64,000 bases of DNA from Palsa-504 sp963819785 (lineage in GTDB: Bacteria > Actinomycetota > Actinomycetes > Streptosporangiales > Streptosporangiaceae), in NCBI GenBank assembly GCA_963819785.1, contig CAWFXW010000026.1, forward strand, positions 124,001-188,000, given 5' to 3'. Made by a program: the position numbers and the translations under genes. Positions 40,271 through 49,005 of the stretch are shown one piece after another. The stretch's first letter is position 1. Each line of letters starts with the position of its first letter. Under the pieces are notes generated by a model. It had not been told where the DNA came from. It saw only the letters and a list, made by a program, of their open reading frames with translations, and did not search any database.

Positions 40271-41376
40271 CTCCGGATCTGATTCGGCCTGGTCGGGGAG
40301 GCATGCGCGGCACGGCGTGCAGCCCGCCTGCCGGGCCGCGCCGAGAGTCATCTTGTCCAGGTCATCCTGGCCCATGAAACGGATCAGCAGGCAGTGCGGG
40401 GTGTGATACCGCGGGACTCCTGGGACCACGGTTACCTCACGCTGGAGGTCGGCGGCCTGTGTCGCGTCGGCGGGCTGTGTCGCGTCGGCGGGCTGTGTCG
40501 CGTCGGCGGGTGCGGGGTCCGGGGCTGAGGCGTCCGGATCTGTTGCGGGGATCGCGGAGACAGAAAGTAGCTGGGTCTTCTCGGAAGACGGCTCGTCCTC
40601 GGGCTCTTGCGGCTTCTCCGGTTCCTGCCGGGCTTCGGGCTCTTGCTGGGCTTCGGGTTCTTGCTGGACCGCGGCGGGCGGTTCGTCGTGCGCCTGGGGT
40701 TCGTCGGGGACGGCCGGAGCGTCTGGGGCGTCCGGGGCTTCGGCGGGCGCATGGGCCTCGGGGGACGGGGAAGCGACCTTGGGCACGAATGCGGCGGCGG
40801 AGCCGGCCACTCGGGCGGCGTGGCGAGGGGCGGCGGGGCGAGGGGCGGCGGGGCGGCCGGGGCGCTGATGCGGGGGATCAGCTGGGTGGCGGGTGCGTCC
40901 GGTTGCCAGTCCCAGGTGGCCGGGCCGGGGGCTGGGGTGCCCGGGGCGGGCGCTGGCGGGGCGGACGGAGGACGGGGGGTGAAGGCGGCCGGGCGGTCGG
41001 CCTGGGCCGGGATGCCGCTCCCCCACGCGGTGGCCGCGACGTCGGCGGGCGGGGCGGCGGCCGCGGGCCAAGCCGAGGCGGCCGGGACCGCGGCCTCCCA
41101 GGGGGCGGTCTGGGGTGCGGGCTGCCCGGGCGAAAGATGCACGGTTGCGGGTCCCGGCCGGGCCAATGCGGGTTCCGGCCGGGCCAGTACAGGCTCAGCC
41201 GGAGCCGACGAACCGAAGAGTTCCTTGCGCTTGACCAGCGCGCCTATCGCCAGCGCCAGCAGGGCTACACCGCTGACTCCGATTGCGACGTAGACCAAGG
41301 CCAGCTTGCTGGTGACCACCCCGGCCACCAGCAACCCGACCGCGACGGCAACGAGAAGCGCGCTGAAACGGATCAC
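40079..41376 (-). pseudogene. Two-pass membrane protein with C-terminal Cys motif, frameshifted
   Basis: From the GTG at 41376 the first frame encodes two membrane helices (about 4-25 and 28-48) and a Pro/Ala-rich linker. Around 40790-40860 the coding signal moves to another frame, read acidic and Pro/Glu-rich. That frame continues to a conserved block (VPGVPRYHTPHCLLIRFMG...GCTPCRAC) near 40320-40430, which is known from actinobacterial proteins beside divIVA/ileS. The total span is 3n-1, consistent with one missing base in a C-rich stretch. After the shift the first frame becomes basic Pro/Arg/Ser to 40432, an out-of-frame signature. In the second frame the stop at 40079 overlaps the ileS end by about 190 bases. 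Confidence 0.7.
40451..40504. repeat. 18-bp tandem repeat, three copies
   Basis: Three copies of ggcgggctgtgtcgcgtc (first with one base change) encode a repeated six-residue ADATQ-type unit in the linker of the frameshifted membrane protein, just before its Cys-containing block. Confidence 0.9.
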
Positions 41377-41415
41377 GGGCGTTCTTTCAGCGATCCTTTC
41401 AGGTCCTCGCCGCGC

Positions 41416-42270
41416 CTACCGGCGGTCGCGCGAGGGCGCTCCCTCGGTGGTGCGGAAGCCACCAGAATGCGGCACGACCTCGGCGGGCATGCCGTACTGG
41501 CCGGGACCCTGACCACCGTTACGCCCGCCCACCGGCGCGCTCAGCGCGGCCGGCATCGGCGGCTGCGAGCCTGCTCCGACCGTGGGGAAGCCACCGGTTT
41601 CCGTGACACCTGCTTCCAGGTCGCGGAGCTGGCCCTCCAGGTAAGCCTTGAGCCTGCTGCGGTACTCACGCTCGAACGCGCGCAGGTCGTCGACCCGGCG
41701 CTCGAGCTCCTCGCGGGTCTGCACCAGCGAGCCCATGGCCTGGCGGTGGCGCTCCTGCGCGTCGCGCTCGAGGCTCTCCGCACGGGCGCGCGCGTCGCCG
41801 GTGATCTGCTCGGCCTGACGGCGGGCCTTGGTGAGCACCTCGTCGGCCTCGCGGCGAGCGCGGCCCAGGGTCTCGTCGGCTTCCCGGCGGGCGTCGGCGA
41901 TCGCCTGGTCGGCGGTCTGCTGGGCCAGCGAGAGCACACGCGCGGCCGTGTCCATGTTGTCCTCGATGTGCGGCATCCCGCCCATCATGACCGGCTCGGG
42001 CTGGCGGCGCTCGGACATCATTGGCGGCTCGGGAGCCATCGTGGCCGGTACCGGGTCGGACAGCGGGGAGCTCAGAGCGGAAACCGACGACTTGCCGCCG
42101 CGCAGCACCTCCGCCAGCTTGGCCCGGAGTTCTTCGTTCTCCTGGAGCAGCCGGTCGAGCTCAGCCTCGACCTCGTCGAGGAAGGCGTCGACCTCTTCCT
42201 CGTCGTAGCCGGGCCGGAGCCTGGTCGTACTGAACTGCTTATTCCGCACATCCGCGGGCGTCAGCGGCAT
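41416..42270 (-). CDS. divIVA: DivIVA/Wag31 polar growth coiled-coil protein
   Basis: This 284-residue protein has the N-terminal DivIVA lipid-binding domain (MPLTPADVRNKQFSTTRLRPGYDEEEVDAFLDEVE) followed by coiled coil. A second long coiled coil lies at about 110-235, with a Gly/Pro-rich tail. In actinobacteria it marks poles and directs apical wall synthesis. The ATG at 42270 is preferred: it gives the family N-terminus and follows a GAGGAG site. Its place after ftsZ-yggS-sepF-yggT is standard. Confidence 0.95.
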   Translation of the reverse strand: MPLTPADVRNKQFSTTRLRPGYDEEEVDAFLDEVEAELDRLLQENEELRAKLAEVLRGGKSSVSALSSPLSDPVPATMAPEPPMMSERRQPEPVMMGGMPHIEDNMDTAARVLSLAQQTADQAIADARREADETLGRARREADEVLTKARRQAEQITGDARARAESLERDAQERHRQAMGSLVQTREELERRVDDLRAFEREYRSRLKAYLEGQLRDLEAGVTETGGFPTVGAGSQPPMPAALSAPVGGRNGGQGPGQYGMPAEVVPHSGGFRTTEGAPSRDRR

Positions 42271-42319
42271 CTCGTCTCCTCGGCGCACTTGGACCGTGTT
42301 CCTCACGACGGTACCCGAA

Positions 42320-42607
42320 TCAAAGGTGAGGCACAGCCACTTCGAGCAGGATCAAGACCACGATGAACAGAACCATAAAACTGAGGTCCATGGCCACCAT
42401 ACCGAGCCGGAGCGGCGGGATGAAGCGGCGGAGGAATTTCAGCGGCGGATCTGTCACGGTAAAGATCGCTTCGGCTAGTACCAGCACGAACCCGGTGGGG
42501 CGCCAGTCACGCGCGAACACCTGGACCCACCCGAAGATCATCCTGCCGATCAGGATGACCAAGTAGATCGTCAGCACGTAGGTGAGGACTTCCCTCAGGT
42601 ACTGCAC
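42320..42607 (-). CDS. YggT family membrane protein
   Basis: This 95-residue protein has two hydrophobic segments (about 10-30 and 68-90) separated by the conserved DPPLKFLRRFIPPLRLGMVAMDLSF motif region of YggT proteins. The family lies beside sepF and divIVA in Gram-positives and is linked to division or membrane potential control, but its biochemical role is unknown. It lies about 50 bases upstream of divIVA. Confidence 0.9.
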   Translation of the reverse strand: MQYLREVLTYVLTIYLVILIGRMIFGWVQVFARDWRPTGFVLVLAEAIFTVTDPPLKFLRRFIPPLRLGMVAMDLSFMVLFIVVLILLEVAVPHL

Positions 42608-42676
42608 GAGTCCACCCGGCCTTCGGTGCCGCCTGTTCCGGCACGATCACTGATCACGATCATCACTGCTTGCTGG

Positions 42677-43165
42677 CTAGCTCTGGTTGAAGAAGCCGCG
42701 CTCTGCTATACGAGCCTTGTCCTCCGCGGTCACCTCGACGTTCACAGGCGACAGCAGGAAGACCTTGTTCGTCACGCGCTCAATGCTCCCACGCAGGCCG
42801 AAGATCAGGCCAGCCGCGAAGTCGACGAGACGCTTGGCGTCGCTATCGACCATCTCGGTCAGGTTCATGATCACCGGAGTGCCTTCGCGGAAGTGCTCCC
42901 CAATAGTACGCGCTTCATTGTAGGTGCGCGGATGCAGTGTCGTAATACGCGCCAGATCGCCTGGCTGCTCGGGACGCCACTCAGGGACCTGGTACCCCCC
43001 GTAGTCGTCGCGGCTTCCCCGTGCGTCGGCCTCGTCGGGGCCCTCGGACAGGCCGGACTCCTCGTACTCCTCATACTCTCCGTACGAGTCGTACTTGTCC
43101 TGATAGCGGTGATCGTCCTCAACGAGACCGAGGTAGACCGCCATCTTGCGCATGGCACTGGCCAT
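42677..43165 (-). CDS. sepF: Cell division protein SepF
   Basis: This 162-residue protein has an N-terminal membrane-binding helix (MRKMAVYLGLVEDD), an acidic Tyr/Glu linker and the DUF552 core (about 80-160). The core contains VIMNLTEMVDSDAKRLVDFAAGLIFGLRG. SepF tethers FtsZ to the membrane, and actinobacteria that lack FtsA and ZipA depend on it. The core motif is intact and length normal. Confidence 0.94.
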   Translation of the reverse strand: MASAMRKMAVYLGLVEDDHRYQDKYDSYGEYEEYEESGLSEGPDEADARGSRDDYGGYQVPEWRPEQPGDLARITTLHPRTYNEARTIGEHFREGTPVIMNLTEMVDSDAKRLVDFAAGLIFGLRGSIERVTNKVFLLSPVNVEVTAEDKARIAERGFFNQS

Positions 43166-43226
43166 CCTTCAGTCCTCCCAGCCTGTACCCGTCGTAGCCA
43201 GCCAGTCCGGCTCCACGCTCGGGACA

Positions 43227-43931
43227 TTACCTGACACGAGCCCCGCGATCGCCGAGCAACGCCGTACCGATTCTCACGTGTGTCGCGCCAGCCCCGATTG
43301 CCGCCTCCAGGTCGCCGCTCATACCGGCCGAGATCACGGTGGCGGCAGGCCGGACGGCTTGGACGATCGCGGCGCTGTCGCGCAGCCGGGCAAAGGCGTC
43401 GGCGGGCGGCACGCCGAGCGGCGCGATGGCCATCACGCCCGCCAGGACCAGTCCCTCCTCGGCCGTCAGGGCCTCGGCCACCTCCCGGACCTGGCCGGCC
43501 GGGGCCCCGCCGCGCGCGGGATCGTCGTCCAGGCTGACCTCGATCAGGCAGTGCAGGACACGCCCGGCGCGGCGGGCGCCCGCGCCCAGCGCGTGTACCA
43601 GCCGCAGCCGGTCAACGGAGTGCACGAAGGTGGCGTAGCGCGCCACGCTGGCGGCCTTGTTGGTCTGCAGCTGGCCGATGAAGTGCCAGACGATATCGAG
43701 ATCGGCGCACTGCTGAGCCTTCGGCGCCGCTTCGGCGTCGCGGTTCTCGCCGAAATCGTGGACGCCGAGCCCGCTCAGCAGCCGGACGTCAGAGGCGGGA
43801 AAGGTCTTGGTCACCGCGACCAGCGTGACGCTCTCGGGCGCGCGGCCGACGGCCTGGCACGCGGCGGCGATGCGGTCGCGTACCGCGGCGAGCCGCACGG
43901 CGAGATCCTCCCGCCGCGGAGAATCGGTCAC
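43227..43931 (-). CDS. yggS: YggS family pyridoxal-phosphate homeostasis protein
   Basis: This 234-residue single-domain TIM barrel of fold type III binds PLP through the lysine in VTLVAVTKTFP near residue 36. Also typical are FGENRDAEA, WHFIGQLQTNKA and LSAGMSGDLEAAIGAGATHVRIG. It regulates free PLP and is not an amino-acid racemase. It overlaps the ftsZ stop by four bases. The pgeF/YfiH gene often found between ftsZ and yggS is absent. Confidence 0.93.
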   Translation of the reverse strand: MTDSPRREDLAVRLAAVRDRIAAACQAVGRAPESVTLVAVTKTFPASDVRLLSGLGVHDFGENRDAEAAPKAQQCADLDIVWHFIGQLQTNKAASVARYATFVHSVDRLRLVHALGAGARRAGRVLHCLIEVSLDDDPARGGAPAGQVREVAEALTAEEGLVLAGVMAIAPLGVPPADAFARLRDSAAIVQAVRPAATVISAGMSGDLEAAIGAGATHVRIGTALLGDRGARVR

Positions 43932-45349
43932 TTGAGGAAATCAGGGACATCCAGGTCGTCGTCCTCCTCGAAGACGACGGGCCGACGCCGGGTGCTGGCG
44001 ACGTCGAACGTCTTGCCCAGCTCGGCGTGCGCCGGGCGGGAGATCGACGAGTACGACGCGGAACTATACGAGGCTTCCCCGGACATGACCGCGTCGTCTC
44101 CGGACGGCTCGGTGGTCTCCGGCTCGGCCGCGGCGGCGGGCACCGGCGCTCCGAGCAGGCCGACGGCCATCGCGGGCATGCCGTGGTCGCTGCCCAGCCC
44201 GAGCTCGGCGTCCGCGGATGCTCCGGGCGTCTCGTCCCCGGCCCAGCGGCTGACCTCGGGGGCGGGAACGGTCGGCGGCGGGGTTACCGGCGGGGCCGGG
44301 GCGCTGTGCCTGGGTCCGGAGCTCGCGAACGAGGAGGTGCTGCTGAACGCGGTGCTTCCGGACTCGGCGCTGCCGCCGGTCCCGTTGCCGTTTCGGCTGT
44401 TGCGGTTCTCGTCCAGGCCCGCGGCGATGACCGTCACCCGGACCTCATCGCCGAGCGCGTCGTCGATGACCGCGCCGAAGATGATGTTCGCGTCCACCGC
44501 CGCGGAGTTGGAAACGAGCTGAGCTGCCTCGTTGATCTCGAACAGGCCGAGGTCCGAGCCGCCCTGGATGGACAGCAGCACGCCGTGCGCGCCGTCGATG
44601 CTCGCCTCGAGCAGCGGGCTCGAGATGGCCATCTCGGCGGCCGCGACGGCCCGGTCGTCCCCGCGCGAGGAGCCGGTGCCCATCAGCGCCGAGCCCGCGC
44701 CCGACATCACCGACTTCACGTCGGCGAAGTCCAGGTTGATCAGCCCGGGCGTGGTGATGAGGTCGGTAATCCCCTGGACACCGGAGAGCAGGACCTGGTC
44801 GGCGGCCTTGAAGGCGTCGAGGACGCTTACGTGCCGGTCGGAGATGGACAGGAGCCGGTCGTTCGGGATGACGATCAGCGTGTCGACCTCGCTGCGGAGC
44901 TTCTCGATGCCCGACTCGGCCTGCACCACCCGCCGCTTGCCCTCGAAACCGAACGGCCTGGTCACCACGCCGATGGTGAGCGCGCCGAGCGACCGCGCCA
45001 CGTTCGCGACCACGGGCGCTCCCCCGGTGCCGGTCCCGCCGCCCTCGCCGGCGGTGACGAACACCATGTCGGCGCCCTTGAGAACCTCCTCGATCTCCTC
45101 GCGGTGATCCTCGGCGGCCTTGGCGCCGACATCGGGGTTGGCGCCTGCACCCAGCCCTCTGGTGAGCTCGCGCCCGACGTCGAGCTTGACGTCGGCGTCG
45201 CTCATGAGCAGCGCCTGCGCGTCAGTATTGATCGCAATGAACTCGACGCCCCTGAGTCCCTCATCGATCATGCGATTGACGGCGTTGACGCCGCCACCAC
45301 CGATTCCGACGACCTTGATAACCGCCAGATAGTTCTGCGGTGCTGCCAC
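43928..45349 (-). CDS. ftsZ: Cell division GTPase FtsZ
   Basis: This 473-residue tubulin homologue forms the Z-ring. The GTP-binding GEGGGTGTGGAPV signature is near residues 99-111, the IGGGGVNAVNRM N-terminus is intact and the synergy/T7 loop NLDFADVKSVM is present. The linker of about 130 residues is Gly/Ser/Pro-rich and longer than in the best-known species. The tail ends DDDLDVPDFLK, the conserved C-terminal peptide that binds SepF and other partners. It follows a 337-base upstream region carrying a candidate promoter. Confidence 0.97.
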   Translation of the reverse strand: MAAPQNYLAVIKVVGIGGGGVNAVNRMIDEGLRGVEFIAINTDAQALLMSDADVKLDVGRELTRGLGAGANPDVGAKAAEDHREEIEEVLKGADMVFVTAGEGGGTGTGGAPVVANVARSLGALTIGVVTRPFGFEGKRRVVQAESGIEKLRSEVDTLIVIPNDRLLSISDRHVSVLDAFKAADQVLLSGVQGITDLITTPGLINLDFADVKSVMSGAGSALMGTGSSRGDDRAVAAAEMAISSPLLEASIDGAHGVLLSIQGGSDLGLFEINEAAQLVSNSAAVDANIIFGAVIDDALGDEVRVTVIAAGLDENRNSRNGNGTGGSAESGSTAFSSTSSFASSGPRHSAPAPPVTPPPTVPAPEVSRWAGDETPGASADAELGLGSDHGMPAMAVGLLGAPVPAAAAEPETTEPSGDDAVMSGEASYSSASYSSISRPAHAELGKTFDVASTRRRPVVFEEDDDLDVPDFLK

Positions 45350-45686
45350 GAGGAGGGTACCTTTCCGCTCGTTTTACCTTTGCCATGCCTCTGCCATCTC
45401 GGGGGGCGAAGTGCTGCTATTTCAATTGCGCCGCCGCAGCCCGCCGATTATGGCCCTGGGCTCGGGAAACCTCTGCTCCAGGGGGCGACGCGGAATTCAC
45501 CGCCAGAGCCTCGTTCCGTCACCATCAGGTTTAACCTTCAGGTTAAGATTTAAAGTTTTTGCCGTCCAAACGATTGATACGGACAGTAGGGTCGGACGGG
45601 ACCCGGGTCAACTAACCACGCGAGAACTGGTCAGCGTGTCGCAGGTCCGGCGATCATTTCCGGCATGGTTGGTGACGGCGCAGGCT
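45350..45686 (-). promoter_or_regulatory. ftsZ upstream region with palindrome and candidate promoter
   Basis: This 337-base gene-free segment between ftsQ and ftsZ is AT-rich near 45531-45570, unlike its surroundings. It holds a perfect palindrome TTAACCT-TC-AGGTTAA (45531-45546). Read on the minus strand, TTGGAC (45564-45569) and TAACCT (45540-45545) are 18 bases apart, fitting a sigma-70-type -35/-10 whose -10 lies inside the palindrome. This would allow separate ftsZ expression. Its use is unproven. Confidence 0.55.
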
Positions 45687-46427
45687 TCAGTAGGTCACCG
45701 CGGTGCCCGACGAGCTCACGTCGTAGGAGCGCGCGCGGGTCTGCATGAGGATGGTGAGTTCCTTGGCCTTGGCCGCGGCGTCGCCCGGGCCGCCCCACAG
45801 GATCGTCACCCCGCTGCCCAGGGTCAGGGTCACCTGATCCGGGCTGGGCGCGCTGACCGAGGTCACCGAGGACCGCAGCCAGGCGGGCAGTTCGCCGAGC
45901 ACGGCCGCTGCCGCGCCGACGTCCGGATCATCGCGAAGCGAGGAGACGGCGGCCGTGGTGCTGTAGAGCGGCATGCCCGGGGGCCGGGTCGGGGCCGACT
46001 CGACGACCACGCCGTTCGCGTCGATGAGATCGAATCCGCCGCGGGGCAACGCCAGGGCCAGCACCGAGGTTCTCTCCCGTACCGCGATGACCACGTGGTC
46101 CGGCCAGGACTTGGTGACCCGCACGCCGACGACCTGCCTGATGGTCAGGACCCGGCCCGCGATCTGGGCGGTGCTGAGCCGGATCAGCGGCGTGCCCGGC
46201 CGGATCGCGGCCACGGCCGTTACTTCTGACTCCGGGACCAGGCGGGTGCCGGTGACGACCACGGACCGGACCGCGAACACGCTGGAGTCGAACAGTGCCC
46301 AGGTCACGCCGCCGGCGATGCCGAGGGCGGCGAGCAGGAGCGAGACCGCGACCAGGCGGCCCCTCCGGCGCCGGCGCCCGCCCCGGGACGGCTCGCCGTC
46401 CCGGGAGGAGCCGCCGGGCCCGCTCAC
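45687..46427 (-). CDS. ftsQ: Cell division protein FtsQ
   Basis: This 246-residue single-pass protein has a basic cytoplasmic N-terminus, a membrane helix at about 25-46 and an extracytoplasmic POTRA domain (SVVVTGTRLVPESEV...WPDHVVIAVRERTSVLAL). It belongs to the FtsQLB divisome subcomplex. The GTG start overlaps the murC stop (GTGA). Its 3' end is followed by the ftsZ promoter region rather than tight coupling. Confidence 0.92.
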   Translation of the reverse strand: MSGPGGSSRDGEPSRGGRRRRRGRLVAVSLLLAALGIAGGVTWALFDSSVFAVRSVVVTGTRLVPESEVTAVAAIRPGTPLIRLSTAQIAGRVLTIRQVVGVRVTKSWPDHVVIAVRERTSVLALALPRGGFDLIDANGVVVESAPTRPPGMPLYSTTAAVSSLRDDPDVGAAAAVLGELPAWLRSSVTSVSAPSPDQVTLTLGSGVTILWGGPGDAAAKAKELTILMQTRARSYDVSSSGTAVTY

Positions 46428-47842
46428 CCCTGCCGCCTCCGGATGGCCTCGACGAGTTGCGGGCCGAGCGCCGTGACGTCCCCGGCCCCCATGGTCAGCA
46501 CCACGTCACCCGGCTCGGCGATCCGCGCGATCAGGGGCGCGACCTCGGTCCGGTCGGGGAGGAACAGGGCCCGCCCGCCGGGCACGGCGTCCGCGACGAG
46601 CTTGCCGGTCACGCCGGGCTCCGGGTCCTCGCGCGCGGCGTAGACGTCCAGGACGATCGCCTGGTCGGCCAGGCCGAGCGCCGTGCCGAACTCGTCGGCG
46701 AAGATCCGCGTCCGGCTGTACAGGTGCGGCTGGAAGATGGCGATGATCCGGCCATCACCGGTGATGTCCCGGGCGGCCCGCAGGTCGGCGGCGAGTTCGG
46801 TCGGGTGATGGGCGTAGCTGTCGAAGACCCGCACGCCGTCCGCCTCCCCCTTGAGCTCCATCCGGCGCCGTGCGCCCTGGTAGCGGGCGAGGGCGGCGGT
46901 CACCCGGGGCGGCGCGAAGCCAAGCTCCACGGCCGCGGCGAAGGCGGCGGTGGCGTTCAGCGCGTTGTGGCGGCCCGGGACCTGCACGGTCATCTGCGCG
47001 AAGATCTCGCCGAACGGGCTGTGGTCGGCGGTGACAGCGAAGCTGGTCGAGGTGCCCTGGGGGTGGACGTCGCCGAGCCGGTAGTCGGCGCGGACCGACT
47101 CGCCGTACCTGCGGACGCGCTGCGGGCTATTGGGCTCCAGCCGGGCCGCGACGGCCTCGGCGCCCCGATCGTCCGCGCAGGTCAGCACCAGGCTGCTGAC
47201 GTGGCTGCCGAACGTGGCGAACGCGGCCTCGATCTCGGCCAGGCTCCCGTAGTGGTCCAGGTGGTCGGCTTCCACATTGGTGATCACGGCCACGTCGGGC
47301 GAGAGCAGGAGAAACGACCCGTCGCTCTCGTCGGCTTCGGCGACGAAGTCCATACCGGCGCCGTCCTCGGCGCCGAGCCCGGTCTCGGTGAGGATGCCGC
47401 CGATGACGTAGCCCGGGTCGGCGCCGCAGTCGCGCAGCACGGTGGTGAGCATGGACGTCGTGGTGGTCTTCCCGTGCGTGCCCGCCACAGCGATCACCCG
47501 GCGCCCGGCCATGACCGAGGCCAGCGCCGCGGCCCGGTGCATGACCCGCAGGCCACGCCGCGTGGCCTCGGCCAGTTCCGGGTTGTCCGCGCGGATCGCG
47601 CTCGACACCACCAGGGTGTCGCCCGGGCCGAGGTCGCCGAGGTTGGCAGCCGCGTGCCCGACCTGCACCCGGGCACCCTGCGCGTGCAGGTCGTCGAGCA
47701 TGGCCGAGGGCATCGAGTCGCTGCCGGACACCCCGATCCCGCGGGCCAGCATGATCCGCGCGATGCCTGACATGCCCGCGCCGCCGATCCCGGCGAAGTG
47801 CACCCGCCCCAGGCGGCTGGCGGGCACCGGCTCAGCCGCCAT
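46424..47842 (-). CDS. murC: UDP-N-acetylmuramate--L-alanine ligase
   Basis: This roughly 472-residue Mur ligase adds L-Ala to UDP-MurNAc. It has HFAGIGGAGMSGIA near the N-terminus, the ATP loop AGTHGKTTTTSM, the carbamylated-Lys region and DSYAHHPTE. The ATG at 47842 gives the family N-terminus and leaves 7 bases after murG; an open frame upstream lies inside murG. The 3' end couples to ftsQ. Confidence 0.95.
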   Translation of the reverse strand: MAAEPVPASRLGRVHFAGIGGAGMSGIARIMLARGIGVSGSDSMPSAMLDDLHAQGARVQVGHAAANLGDLGPGDTLVVSSAIRADNPELAEATRRGLRVMHRAAALASVMAGRRVIAVAGTHGKTTTTSMLTTVLRDCGADPGYVIGGILTETGLGAEDGAGMDFVAEADESDGSFLLLSPDVAVITNVEADHLDHYGSLAEIEAAFATFGSHVSSLVLTCADDRGAEAVAARLEPNSPQRVRRYGESVRADYRLGDVHPQGTSTSFAVTADHSPFGEIFAQMTVQVPGRHNALNATAAFAAAVELGFAPPRVTAALARYQGARRRMELKGEADGVRVFDSYAHHPTELAADLRAARDITGDGRIIAIFQPHLYSRTRIFADEFGTALGLADQAIVLDVYAAREDPEPGVTGKLVADAVPGGRALFLPDRTEVAPLIARIAEPGDVVLTMGAGDVTALGPQLVEAIRRRQG

Positions 47843-47849
47843 GATCGAG

Positions 47850-48980
47850 CTATTGAGCATCAGGCTCTTGAGCATCTGGCTCCTTGCCCACAACGACTTG
47901 GATGATCGCCTCGGCGAGCCAGCGGTCGGCGTCGCCGCGGCCCAGCGACGCGGCCGCCTCGGACATGTCCGCGACCTGGTCGATGTTGACCAGCACGGGC
48001 AGCAAGGTGTCCCGGATCCACTCCGGGGTCAGGTCGGCGTCGTTGACCAGCATGCCGCCGCCCCGCTGCACGATGGGCACGGCGTTCAGCCGCTGCTCGC
48101 CGTTGCCGATGGGGAGCGGCACGTAGGCGGCGGGCAGGCCCACCGCGGTGAGCTCGGCGCACGTCATCGCGCCGGCCCGGCACAGCGCGAAGTCGGCGGC
48201 CGCGTAGGCCAGGTCCATCCGGTCGATGTAGGGCGTGGCCACGTAGGGCACCCCACCCGCCTCCCCTGCCCCCCTCTTTGTCACCGGCGCGTCCACACCG
48301 TTGCGCGGCCCGATGACGTGCAGCACCTGGACGCCGGCGTCCCGGAGCCACCCGGCCGCGCCGAACACCGCCTTGTTCAGCGATCGCGCCCCCTGTGAGC
48401 CGCCGGTGACCAGCAGGACGGGCATGTCCGGGCGCAGCCCGAAGTGGGCCCGGGCCTTGTCGCCGATGGCCAGCCGGTCAAGCTCGGCGATCTCCCGGCG
48501 GATCGGGATGCCCAGGTACTTCCCGTTCCTGAGCTGGGTGTCGGGATGGCCGGTGAAGACGTGCGTGGTGAACCGGGCGCCCAGCCGGTTGGCCAGGCCT
48601 GGCCGCGGGTTGGCCTCGTGCACCACGATGGGCACCCGGCGCCTCCGGGCCGCCAGGTAGGCGGGAGTCGCGACGTACCCGCCGAAGCCGACGAGCACCT
48701 GGGCCCTGGTCCGGTCCAGCACGCCGGCGGCGGCGTTGATGGCACCAGCGAGCCGACCGGGAACGGTCAGCAGCTGGGGTGTCACGCTCCGGGGCATCGG
48801 TACGGCGGGGATGAGCTCGAGCGGGTATCCGCGCAGCGGGATCAGCCTGGTCTCCAGGCCGCGCTCGGTACCCAGGCAGGTCACCTCGACGTCCGGGTCG
48901 GCCCGCCGCAGGGCGTCCGCTACCGCGAGAGCTGGTTCGATGTGTCCGGCGGACCCGCCGCCAGCAAGCAGTACCCTCAT
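47850..48980 (-). CDS. murG: UDP-GlcNAc transferase MurG (lipid II synthesis)
   Basis: This 376-residue GT-B glycosyltransferase adds GlcNAc to lipid I. It has GGGSAGHIEPALAVADAL, the FGGYVATPAY loop, HEANPRPGLANR and the donor-site GGSQGARSLNK. The C-terminal domain has the RAGAMTCAELTAVGLP motif with the conserved Glu. The last 10 residues repeat EPDAQEPDAQ, encoded by a 15-bp duplication (47853-47882). It precedes murC by 7 bases. Confidence 0.95.
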   Translation of the reverse strand: MRVLLAGGGSAGHIEPALAVADALRRADPDVEVTCLGTERGLETRLIPLRGYPLELIPAVPMPRSVTPQLLTVPGRLAGAINAAAGVLDRTRAQVLVGFGGYVATPAYLAARRRRVPIVVHEANPRPGLANRLGARFTTHVFTGHPDTQLRNGKYLGIPIRREIAELDRLAIGDKARAHFGLRPDMPVLLVTGGSQGARSLNKAVFGAAGWLRDAGVQVLHVIGPRNGVDAPVTKRGAGEAGGVPYVATPYIDRMDLAYAAADFALCRAGAMTCAELTAVGLPAAYVPLPIGNGEQRLNAVPIVQRGGGMLVNDADLTPEWIRDTLLPVLVNIDQVADMSEAAASLGRGDADRWLAEAIIQVVVGKEPDAQEPDAQ

Positions 48981-49005
48981 GCCTCGTCCCTGAACTGCTG
49001 CCGCT

